Of a stretch of 64,000 bases of DNA, positions 26,706 to 36,800 are shown piece by piece (the first letter of the stretch is position 1; the number at the start of each line of letters is the position of its first letter). The stretch comes from Otis tarda (Eukaryota; Chordata; Aves; Otidiformes; Otididae), in contig CM048553.1 of NCBI GenBank assembly GCA_026413225.1, forward strand, positions 143,748,690 to 143,812,689. Direction: 5' to 3'. A program made the translations under genes and the position numbers. Below the pieces are notes generated by a model, which saw nothing but the letters and a program-made list of their open reading frames with translations, did not search any database and was not told the DNA's origin.

Positions 26706-26824
26706 GAGAGTTGGAGGTAGTCCAAAAAGACGGGGAGCGCAAGATTCAGAGCCGGCAGCAGCTTCCGGTTGGAACAACATGGGGGCCTTTTGCTGGGAAG
26801 ATGGATCTGAATAATAACACCTTG
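26706..26824 (+). CDS. ZFPM2: Internal coding exon of ZFPM2 (FOG2), start of the PR-like region
   Basis: The exon is 119 bp: two bases completing a split glycine codon (phase 1), then 39 full codons ending in phase 0. The peptide begins [16 protein letters not shown] and ends DLNNNTL, with [12 protein letters not shown] between. From memory of mammalian ZFPM2 this corresponds to about residues 101-140, with small differences (V for F, A for P, T for S). FOG1 is clearly more divergent here. FOG2 is a nuclear multi-zinc-finger cofactor that binds the N-terminal finger of GATA4/5/6 and represses or tunes their targets in heart, coronary vessels, gonad, lung and diaphragm. This exon carries no zinc finger and no N-terminal NuRD-recruiting motif; those belong to other exons. 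It is flanked by a pyrimidine-rich acceptor ending TTTGCAG and by the donor GTATGT. The remaining exons are not in the window. Identification is by recalled similarity, not by a search. Confidence 0.93.
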
Positions 26825-26830
26825 GTATGT
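26825..26830 (+). promoter_or_regulatory. ZFPM2: 5' splice donor of the ZFPM2 exon
   Basis: GTATGT follows the last codon (TTG, Leu) and is a good donor. The open frame continues past it for about 18 codons of unrelated residues to a stop at 26876, which supports ending the exon here. Confidence 0.88.
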
Positions 26831-27715
26831 AGAAGCTCCGAGATGGTTCACGTCGTTATATTTTGTGTCATTCTTTAGAGAATGGCCTGAATTACTTCTC
26901 AGCCAGAGCATTTGAAAAGAGGCATTGTTAGCTTTCATGGACAGTGGCATTTGACTCTTTTCCAATTAGTTCGTCTATGGCAACTGTCCACGTAAAGTTA
27001 TTTGGAGCACAGGTTAATAGTACTGAACTTGTTATTTTACAGAAGAAGGGAAATGTTGCTTCCTTGTTTGCTGAAACAAGCTGTTGTATTTCAATAGTAA
27101 TATCTGATTTTTAAGTGGCTTTTAAAATTTTTCATAGCATTAATTGCTGAATACTTAATTTATATTAATGGATGGTATAGAAAATAAATAGCTACATTGT
27201 TTTAGGATAAAATTCATTAAATTTGCCTTAATGTTAATGTTACTGAACGTAGCAAGATCTTCTATCAGATTAAAATTATTTTGAAAGTTATCAAAAAACA
27301 TCTGTCATATAATATATTCTCAATGATTCCAATTGCAGAAAGTATGTGGACCAGATTATTTAAAAGCAATCTTTTGGTGACTTCAGTTCAGTGCACTGAA
27401 AATCATGTCATTCCTAGGTCTTAACTTCATTTTTGTTTGTACTGGTTTTAAGTCTGAGCTTCAATATTGTTTGTGTATAGTTCAAATTAATTTTTGGAGA
27501 GTATCTGGAAAGGTGACCCTGCATTGAAAAAAAAGCAACAACTATCTCTAGGGGAAGGGCTTAGACAATCTTGGAACATGCCTTGCCCTGTGAGATACTT
27601 CCAAAGAACCATTACCTTCAGCTGGATCACTGTTTGCTATTACTGACTTTGCATGAATGTGTTAGCATAAAGACCTGTGGAACTGTTTCACAGAAGTACA
27701 TTACATACATTTGGG

Positions 27716-27762
27716 AGCAGAGCCAGAGATGTGGCTCTGCTGTAAGTTGAGAAGCTCAACTT
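27716..27762. repeat. Two adjacent perfect hairpins
   Basis: The first has 10-bp arms, AGCAGAGCCA (27716-27725) and TGGCTCTGCT (27732-27741), with a 6-base loop. The second has 8-bp arms, AAGTTGAG (27744-27751) and CTCAACTT (27755-27762), with a 3-base loop. Only two bases separate them. They lie about 0.9 kb inside the intron 3' of the ZFPM2 exon. Confidence 0.85.
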
Positions 27763-29110
27763 CCCGGTGTTGGGGGTATTTTCCTGCCCTTGAAGGACTT
27801 GAAGAGAGTGAGGAGTGCTGAATTGCTGAAGTACCACCTGGCAGAGTGGGTTATGAGGAAACAGTTTTTAACTCCTCACTGGAGAACATATGCTTATGTA
27901 TTGGAGTCCTCTTCCTACAGGCTTACTGAACATTAAGCACGTTACTTTCTGTAAATACGTGTATTAAAATGGTAGTGTTTTTCTGATATGAGTACCTAGC
28001 AGCCATTTAAGATCTTGATATTTTTTAGACTCTTTAGCATAAGTAATTAATCAAAAGATGCTAACAAGATGTTAGAGAAAGTGGCATGGAAACTTTGCCT
28101 AATTTTCCTAGAGTTCAGTATTCCCAACACAGATCAGATTTCCAACTCAGGCTCCTGAATAAAGGGTAGATTTTCAAGAGTACTGGACACTTAAAGCTTC
28201 TTATTGTTAGAAAGAGGAAACTGGACTATTTGAATACCTTTCTCCATTTTCTCCATCTATTTAATTTCATTTTTATTTCTTCATATACTTGATTCTTGGT
28301 CTAACAGTATTTTCAAAATGTTTTTCATAAAATATCATTTGCAACAACTACCTGTATTTCAAATAATTTTCTAAGATTTCTATTACTACTGTCATCAATT
28401 CTCATGCAACAGAAACATTAGGCCTGGTGTAGCTCAAAGTCAGTCCACATAATACCTTAGGAAAAATACTAGCTTTGTGTTGTCCCTATTGCCCTGTTCA
28501 CCTCTCCCACTTCCTCAAGTATATAGGACTTGAAGATAATATTTGAATATGGGAGATAATGACCCTTCACTACAAAACTTATCACTATCAGATATTCTTA
28601 GTATGAATTTACAACATGGCAGCAGTTGATCCTGTTGTTTCATTTTTGTTTTCTGAAGGAGATGCAGAGCAAGAGCTTGCTTCTCCTTTGGTAGCACAGA
28701 CTTATATTAAGGTTTGTTATTCCTTTATAAGTTTGGGCAAATATAACTTTTGCTCTAACAAAAATGTTCAGCTAGGAAGTTTGGTTTTAATGAACTTCTA
28801 ATTTAGCAGTGAGCAGAGCTGATTTTTTAGTTTGGTAATTAAAATTGGATGGAACAACTTTCTCAGTCCAATTCAGAGAGATGTGGGATGAAAATCTTCA
28901 GAACGTTTTTCTCACTAAACTGGAAAGATACTAATTTGTTTAATGTCAAATTACAAAAGAAAAAAAAATTCTATCTTTGTTAACACTTGAAAGATTTTAT
29001 TTTGCTTTGCATACTAATGTAAATACATTTGGAAATCTGAAAAAGTTCCTGTAAACAGAATTGTAGTTCTCAGCAATATTGTTTTGTCCCCTGAGCAACT
29101 CCATCCTTTG

Positions 29111-29256
29111 AGATAGTCAAAACTGAACTGGATATGATCTTGAGCAATCTGAGTTCGAAGCTGGATCTGACTTTGAAGTTTGCCCTGCTTTGAGCAGGAG
29201 TTTGGTCTGGATGACCTCCAGAGGTCCCTTCCAATCTGAATTATTTTGTGATTCTA
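29111..29256 (+). mobile_element. CR1 LINE fragment 4 (old 3' tail)
   Basis: Only the last 150 bp or so are recognisable: a decayed GAACTGGATATGATCTTGAG block, then GTCTGGATGACCTCCAGAGG, CCCTTCCAATCTGAATTATT and the tail TTTTGTGATTCTA. It is much more diverged than fragments 2 and 3. The upstream edge is uncertain. Confidence 0.85.
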
Positions 29257-30409
29257 AGTAGTTTCTCTTTCCCTAAGATCAGATGTTTCCTGTAATCCTA
29301 CATTTGTTACTTTAAAATGCTATGTGAAGAAATGTAAACCTTTTGATAGAACTTTAATCTACTGTTTAAGCCACACAAACCCAGTGCCAGCTTCTACATA
29401 TTTTCTTTTACCTTTTTTTTTCTTTCCTTGAAAAGATTCTGGTTTATTTATGGTTTTTCTGTTTACTGGACACATTTGATTACTTTTCTCACTAGCATAC
29501 ATGCACTCTGTTGTTCATAAGGGGAGTTGTATTTGTTTACTTAAGTTATTCTTAACTGTTTTAGAAAGCACATTTGGGTAAAGCCTCACCTCCCTAGAAT
29601 TCAATCAAAATTTTACATCGGAGGCTGACAGCAGGTTTAGTTCATTTCTGAATGAGAACTTCAAACATTGCACTGTTATAAACATCTGATAATTTTTGGA
29701 AAAGAGCTTTAATTTTAATGTTTGGTGTAGAGAGGAAAGGAAATAAAAATTCACAGAACCTCAGGTGAGTAAATATCACAATTTTTGCAGCTGGTCTCTT
29801 TATTGGAAAATTTGTTTGTGACTGACTACAAGTATCTTAACCTGACTTCACTGTTTGGTGTTAGCAGTGTGACACTGCCTCCCAGGATTCGTTACCAAGC
29901 TGTAATGGTTTCAGCTTACTTAACTAACCTTGTACTCTGCACTGTATACAGCCTATACATGTACTATCCTGTTGATGTGCTTCTTATTTCAAGCAGTGCT
30001 GTGTTGCTGAATACAGTCTTACTGCTGTTGGCACAGGAGACGGAGCAAGCTGATTAATTCAGCACAGTAATTAATTGAGTCACCGTGCCAGATGTCAAAT
30101 ACTTTTTATATCTTTCGAGTTTCAGTCTTGAAGTATATTAACAATATAATTCACAGAATAGTGGAAGGTTGGGTACCTTGAACAAAAATGATTTAAGTGC
30201 TGTTTGGAATTGCAGTAGGAATAGCAGCTGTTGACTGCGTCAGCAGTGCCTCAGCATTGTCAGGAGATATGGTAGAGCAACGTCCGTATCAGGCCTGCAG
30301 AATACTCAGACTCTAATGGTAGACTTGAAGTAGCTCAGTGACTAGTAAAATTCTTAATTTTTCTCATCTGTTGGCCAATACTCAGGAATTACAGATTAAT
30401 CAAAACCCC

Positions 30410-31190
30410 TGTCGTAGTTCAGCCCTGATCAGGACCAGACTACGCAGTCTCTCTCTCACTCCCCCCACCCTCCGAGAGAACAGGGAGAGAAAATATAAGG
30501 AAAAATGGCTCGAGGTTTGAGATAAGGACAGGGAGAAATCCTTAAAGTTACCGTCATGGGCAAAACAGACTCGACTTGGGAAAAACTATTCATTTATTAC
30601 TACAAACAGCAGGATAATGAGACAGAGAACAAGATAACCTCCATCCACCCCTCCCTCTTCCCAAGCTTAACATTATCTCTACTACCTTCCCCCCCCCCGA
30701 GCGGCACAGGGGGAAGAGGGAATGGGGGTTGCAGTCAGTTCATCATATGTTGTTTCATGCCGCTGCTTCATGGTCGGGGAAGAACTCCTCACATTCCTCC
30801 CCTGCTCCATCGTGGGGTCCCTCCCACGGGCCACAGTCCTTCGTGGAACTGCTCCGGCGTGGGTCATCTCTTCCATGGAGTACAGTCTCTCCAGAACGGC
30901 TGTCCCAGCGGGCCCTCCACGGGCCACAGCCGCCTTCAGGCATCCACCTCCCCCGGTACGGGGTCCTTCACGGGCTCCAAGTGGATCTTTGCCCCTCCGT
31001 GGACCTCCATGGGCTGCAGGGGGACAACCTGCTCCACCATGGTCGTCACCACAGGCTGCAGGGGAATCTTGGCCAGGAGCCGCATTACTCCTCCCCCTCC
31101 TTCTGAACTGACCTTGGTGTCTGCAGCCGTTCCTCACAACAGGGTGGTAGATGTCTCTCAGGATCTTTTTACATGTACCCCATTGCATTA
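30410..31190 (-). mobile_element. Endogenous retrovirus LTR, copy A, lacking U3
   Basis: Read on the minus strand, this block matches copy B from about 31545 to its end: the GC-rich segment with CTGCAG-CCCRTGG words, the polyadenylation signal AATAAA (30593-30598, minus), a CCAAGTCGAGTCTGTTTTGC block, and the 3' terminus ending CTGATCAGGGCTGAACTACG-ACA at 30410. About 320 bp at its 5' end (most of U3, including promoter elements) is missing at the junction with copy B. No internal viral sequence or clear target-site duplication is seen beside it. The two copies differ at many positions, so they are not recent duplicates. The family name is not assigned. Confidence 0.88.
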
Positions 31191-31344
31191 CTGTTACTGT
31201 TGATTAAACAATCTGCATTTGTGCTGGTTTTGTGTAGCGGGAGGCTCTTTGGTGGCAGGTTCTGCAAGAAGCTGCTAGAAGTTTTCCCTTTGTCCGGTGG
31301 ACTCGGACAGGTCTAGGGCGGACCCGCTGCTGGCCAGGGCCAAG

Positions 31345-31388
31345 CCAATTGGTGACAGCAATAACGTCTCTGTGATAATGTATTTAAG
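31345..31388 (+). promoter_or_regulatory. LTR U3 promoter elements (CCAAT and TATA-like)
   Basis: GCCAATT contains CCAAT at 31345-31349, and TATTTAAG is at 31381-31388. Spacing and order fit a pol II retroviral U3 promoter. Present-day activity is unknown. Confidence 0.6.
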
Positions 31389-32150
31389 AATGGGAAAATA
31401 AATTAAAAAAAAAAGGAGTTGAGAAGCGTAGGCAGAGAGGGGGAGGTGTGAGCCTTGTGGGCCTTTGCGACCCTCACCCTCTGGCCTCCTGCTGGGTGGC
31501 TGACTGGGCCCAGCCCGGCCAAGAGAAGGGAAGAGAGGAGATGTGAAGAGAATCTGAGAGGCATCTGCCTGAGCCTGATGGTGAAGAATTTTTTTTGTGA
31601 AAGGAATGGCTGCAGATGCCAAGGTCACTGAAGAAGGAGGGGGAGGAGTAAAGTTTCTCCTGGCAGAGATTCCCCTGCAGCCTGTGGTGATGACCATGGT
31701 GAAGCAGGCTGTCCCCCTGCAGCCCATGGAGGCCCACAGAGGGGCAGAGATCCACCTGCAGCCCGTGGAGGACCCCACACTGGAGCAGGTGGAGGCCTGA
31801 AGGAGGGGGTGGCCCGTGGAGGGCCTGTGCTGGGGCAGCTGGTTCCTGAGGGACTGCACTCAGTGGAAAAGGACCACACGTTGGAGCAGTTCACAAAGGA
31901 CTTTAGCCCGTGGGAGGGACTCCGCATTGGAGCAGGGGAGGAATGTGAGGAGTTCTTCCCCTGAGGAGGAAGGAACAGTGGAAAACGACATGTGATGAGC
32001 TGACTGCAGCCCCTGTTCCCTGTTCCCCCTGTACTGCTTGGAGGGGGAAGGAGATGGAGATAATTTGAAATGAAGTTAAGCCTGGAAAGAGGGGAAGAGT
32101 GGGAGGATTTTTTTTTTTCTCTCTTATTATCCTGCTTCGGTTTTAATAAT

Positions 32151-32156
32151 AATAAA
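32151..32156 (+). terminator. LTR polyadenylation signal (copy B)
   Basis: AATAAA lies about 190 bp before the LTR 3' terminus. The aligned position in copy A also carries AATAAA on the minus strand (30593-30598), which supports its identity. Confidence 0.65.
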
Positions 32157-32346
32157 TTGAAATAGTTTTCCCCAAGTGAAGTCTGTTTTGCCTGTAACAG
32201 TAACTTGAATGATCTCTCCCTGTCCTTATCTCAAACCTTAAACTTTTTGTTATATTATCTCTCCCCCATTCCCTTGAAGGATGGGGAGAGTGAGTGAGAG
32301 GCTGTGTATCTTGGTCCTGAGCAGGGCTAAACTATAACAGTTCTTT

Positions 32347-32364
32347 TGGTGCTCAACATGGGGC
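32347..32364 (+). other. Retroviral primer binding site, lysine-tRNA type
   Basis: TGGTGCTCAACATGGGGC lies 7 bases after the LTR end. It matches the complement of the 3' end of tRNA-Lys(1,2) at 15 of 18 positions from memory. This places the element with class II (beta-like, ERVK-type) retroviruses, although LTR-only classification is tentative. Confidence 0.7.
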
Positions 32365-32460
32365 CGAGGAATTTGGGATAAGGATATTAATTTGGAGTGG
32401 TAACGGGCAAAACACAGACTGAACTCTGCTAGAGTTATTTGCTCTCTACTACACGCATAG
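32365..32460 (+). mobile_element. Short internal leader of the copy B provirus, truncated
   Basis: CCGAGGAATTTGGGATAAGG and the following bases look like untranslated leader between primer binding site and gag. The sequence then runs into AT-rich intron with no gag-like reading frame. The exact end is not visible. Confidence 0.45.
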
Positions 32461-33023
32461 TGTTTGTATTTGTCTGCACAATTGTGCCTAAAGGTTATTG
32501 CCTTTCATTTCCTTCCACTTCTTCTACTTTCCATCAACTATTCCGTAAGAGTTGATAGTCCCAAGAATATGAAATGCACAGAAGTATCTTTTCAAGCCTA
32601 GAAAGTGTAATTCTAAAATAAGAGCTTGTTCTCTTGTTTTACAGTAAAAAGAGATCAGCTGCATGTTTTGAGATTCTGTTTGAGATTTAATATAATCTTG
32701 CTGTTTCGACAAACAGACACATGAAGAGTTTTGTACAATACTGCTTTCTATCTACAGTTGGTGAGAGCTCACCTCTGTGACAAGGGTGACATGATTTAAT
32801 CACTGGTTTTACCAGGAAGGGTCCAACTTTGCACCTTGCTGCATCATGGAAAATTAAGTAGTTTGTGGATACTTACACAGAGACAGGAATGTATTTCTAA
32901 GCCTGAAACTCCTAACTTGTGATTCCTGTCTTTAACAGGAAAGTGGATTTGCACAAATGTCAAGTCTAATGTGAACAGGCAGGTGAGAAGAGCAGGAGAC
33001 CCCTCTAGGCTGATCATACAACC

Positions 33024-33049
33024 ACTGAATGAGTAGCTACTCATTCAGT
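33024..33049. repeat. 26-bp perfect palindrome
   Basis: The half-site ACTGAATGAGTAG (33024-33036) is followed without spacer by its exact reverse complement (33037-33049). The palindrome is centred on AGCT. Confidence 0.95.
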
Positions 33050-36000
33050 AGCTGCATGTAAGCAGCTCTAAATTCAAGACACTAGCAGCCTCTTTAAGAA
33101 AAAGCCATTTGCTTGCTTTTTCACAGTTGTAAATATTTTCCCTGTTTGAAGGAACAATTTGCTGAGAATGAGGCCGTTGGAAACGAAAGTGGCACAGAAC
33201 TGTGTAGCCCACAATGGACGTTGAGCAGCGGCTCATGCCATCACTCTGGTAGTCGAGTGGTGCCGTTCTTAAAGTCCTTTTCTCTTGGCTGTTGCCATCT
33301 AGTTTTTGGTGTTAATCTGTGCCCATGGCAGGGTTTTGTGGAACAAAACAATGAGAAGCTGGATCCTGCCCGTTGTTCTCATCATCTTGTTGCAGCGAGG
33401 AGTGCATGGGGCAGGCCTGTATCGGCCTGATAAGGGAAAGAGGATTCAATGTGGTTGTGAAGGGAATCTGCGGGAGAAAACTGTGCAGGGTTGGGCCAGA
33501 TGAGCCGTGAGATACAGCAGGGATCCTTTAATGGGATCTGGGAGGTTCAGTGCCAAAATATCACTTCTTCTGGAAGATACTTCAGGTCAAAAACCTCGTC
33601 TCTGTAGTAGGCCAGCAACTTTTAGTCTTTGGAGTTGCAGTGATAGGGTTTGCTGGGCACTTGGGTTGGAGGTGTTGTACAGCCACCAAGACAGCTGGTG
33701 GTCAGGCTGTAGTCTCTGGTTCTCTTGTTCAAACACAGAAAGGGATAAGACAGTTTTTATCTTTAGATATTTACTTGCAAATGGGTATTTTGGTTCTTAC
33801 TAGCCCAGAGCCATTTTTATATTTAGTTACTAAAAATAGTGTATTTAGTAACGAATCTTTATTCTAATCTTTGTTATACGGGGTTTATATCTTTAAGTAC
33901 CTCAAATGACTACAAAAGCATTTCTTTCTCATTTTTACTGCTGTTTCTGTCAGGCTCTTCATGTTTAATACCAGTTTAAAACCACTTCCTTCTGTCCCAA
34001 ACACGAGCAGATGTTAAATTTAACAGCACTTCTGGACAGCACATTGTGTCACACCTGCGGCGGTGTGCTGATGCGCTATGCAAGTGTCAGGCTTGGCAAC
34101 TTCATACGAACTGGAACATTAGAAAAACAGAGATATGCTGAGATGATGTGGATATCCACATGGCCATCCAAAATGGCCTTTGAGAACACATCACCTCACT
34201 TTTATGAAGTGCTCTCCAATTTATATAGACATGTAGTTGAGGGGAGTGCAATGACAGAAGAACTTTTAAAAAAACTTATGTGCATAGTTATAGTTTAGAT
34301 GCTTTTCTTTCCAAATAGTTAGCTATTTCTGCTCCTTTATTTCCATTTACACATCAGAGTTAATTTAAAACATGTTACTAATATAGCAACATGTGTTAAC
34401 ACTCTGAATAAACACTCCATTTTAAGAAAGTCAAAAGCAGTTTTCTCCAGCTTGCGGAAGTAGTTTCCAGAACACAAATAGGTAATGAAGCAACATGGTC
34501 GATGAAAAGAAAGAGCACACTGATCGTGCACCTCTATCTGAATGCTGTTAGTACACTGCTATAGTATTGCGTGCCATTACCATAGCCTTAGTTGTAAGAT
34601 GTTAAAAGTTTAAGGGACATACAAATATGGTTTGCTTAACAGAAAACAAAACAAAACACAAATGTTCACAGGAAGACAGGATTGAAATTACATTATTCCT
34701 TTTTGTTTCTTTATTTCTGATTTCCAGAATGTAGTATTATGTCAATAGGGGTTTTTCACATAAAATCACTTCTGCTTTTTAACCTCTTTTCCTTAGTTAC
34801 AGTCCTTTTTTAAGACCCATGGTTCATTTTGATACCTGGTTATCGAAATAGCAGAACTGTAACATTTGTTTTAGAACTACCACTGGTCACTTTGAAAGTT
34901 TTTTTTTTTTAATAATTCAGTTACTTGGTGCTTGCTATAAGCTTCTCCGTTAAGCAGACTTTTTCCTAATACTATTGTAATTAAGTAGTAGACATTACCA
35001 ATCATTCTCATTAAACTAACTCAGTTCTCTGGGAGAAAACTCAGTCAAGTATCTGTCTCATTTCAGCAAACTTCATTTCAGTAGGGGGGTCCTTCTCAAA
35101 ATGGCAAGGTACCCTGGGACACGTTGACAGGGAACTGCTGAGAGGAGAGTGAGGGGATGGCCCAGGGAAGGAGATGAGGCCAGGTCAGGAGCCTGGGACA
35201 GAAAAAGTGCAAGAAAATTTGGTTCAAGGCCTCCCAGGCAGCAGAAACAGAGGGAGACACCAGTTGCAAGTGCCAGGCTTTTCCATTTTAGGATGTGGGG
35301 AAAAGCGGAAAGAAGATAGCGTGTGCTGGAGCACATATTGCATTGTTAAGCTGTGGAGAGAGAACCACTGCAATAAACTGTGCAGGAGCAACATATTCTT
35401 GTGCTGCTAGACTATGGTCATCTAGTCTAATCCATGTACCATACGCTTTAAGACTCAAATGCTTTTTTCACTACTGCAGATCTTGCTAAATTTGTAACAA
35501 AACTTTTAGAATGGGATATAGTCTTATTTTAAAACTTTGGGTGAGAGAAATAATTGATTTAGCTCCATTTAAGGTCATTCATGTAGCTCAGTACACTGTA
35601 ATACCTAACAGGCACAAGTTCATCACCCATGTATAAGATGAGGAATTTAACATTAAAGTTGTTCTCTGAGGAACTTTTTAAAATTCATACTTTTTATAAT
35701 GATATTTCTTCCTGTTTATGAAACATATGTATTATTATAGACTAAGCAGATAGAAAATGTCAGATTTAAATATTTAGCAGTTTTTGAAATAACTTTCTTC
35801 TCACTAAATACTAAAGAACACAATTTTTTTTAACGCTGAAATAAAATTCATTTTCTAAAATGTTGACACATTTTTTTCAGTAGTTTCATATCCATGGAGC
35901 AAGCATACCTCCATAGTTTTAGTGGAACATAAAGCTATGAGGGTGCTTTTGTCTATGAAGATGTTTGCATTATTAAGCCAAGAATTTGGTAGTTACAATG

Positions 36001-36733
36001 GGCACTGAACTGAAGGACCTGGAAGCTTGTATTCTCTCTTTGACCACTAGAAAATAAGATGTCCTGGACGCTTCTCGGTTTCTTTGGGGCAATTACACAT
36101 AAAGCTATGCCTGCCCAAGGGTAGTTAGCCTTAGAGTACATTGACAGTGGAGAAAAGCACAGTGATGCTGTTGCCTGTGGAACTGTAGTAGCATTTGTGT
36201 CGCACTCAGTACGTTGTCCGGATGTACTGTCTGGACATAAATATGACATATGATTATTAAAACATCAATGGATTCTTTCCATAAGCCTTGTGGAGGCAAT
36301 AGCAGGCAGTTATTTGGAATAAAGTGTGCTGTAGAGAAAATTTTGGAGTGAAAAGAAAATTAACTGTAATAAAAATCCAGACCAAGATACCATGTGATAG
36401 TGAAAATAACAAGATTTGAAATGATTGTTTATCTTCATTTAAATAAAAAAAATTACTTCAAGTAAAGGTGTGGACCTGTGGTTTCAGTGAAGATGGTGGC
36501 TGCTTGCTGCTCGCTTCCATACATTGGAATTCCAGGCGCCAGTTCTCTTTCTGTCTGAATATGCTTGAGAGAAGTAGCTCGTAAATTTTCAACAATTATG
36601 GAAATAAAAGGTATTTCTACTTGTTTCGTTAGCAGCCAACTGCATTCTGTGAAAGTGTGTTTTTGAATGCTTTGAGTAGGAAAAAACCTTCAATATTTAT
36701 AGCAAGTATAGTTAGTACAATATGTGTGAATGC

Positions 36734-36800
36734 ATAAATATATTTTAAAATAGTAAGTATATTAATAATATATATCTGTACATACATATATACACAATGT
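36734..36800. repeat. TA-rich simple sequence
   Basis: ATAAATATATTTTAAAATAG through TATATCTGTACATACATATATAC. A degenerate TA/CATA tract. Confidence 0.6.

Larger units (their letters stand above)
31220..32339 (+). mobile_element. Endogenous retrovirus LTR, copy B, apparently complete
   Basis: Starts TGTGCTGGTTTTGTGTAGCG and ends AGGGCTAAACTATAACA, so it has TG...CA termini, about 1.12 kb. A CCAAT box (31345-31349) and a TATA-like TATTTAAG (31381-31388) lie 31 bp apart and could form the U3 promoter. A GC-rich part at about 31600-31960 has recurrent CTGCAGCCC-GTGGAGG words. AATAAA at 32151-32156 would place R/U5 after it. A primer binding site follows directly, so it is the left LTR of a provirus whose remainder is lost after a short leader. 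No gag, pol or env reading frame is present. Confidence 0.9.

Noticed and set aside
30556-31203. 215-codon plus-strand frame and the overlapping 168-, 129- and 125-codon frames
   Set aside because: All are shadows within the GC-rich part of LTR copy A; low stop density follows from composition.
31275-31859. 194-codon minus-strand frame
   Set aside because: Antisense to LTR copy B in its GC-rich segment.
32460-34300. Possible remaining retroviral gag/pol after the leader
   Set aside because: Only short frames without retroviral motifs; sequence returns to AT-rich intron.
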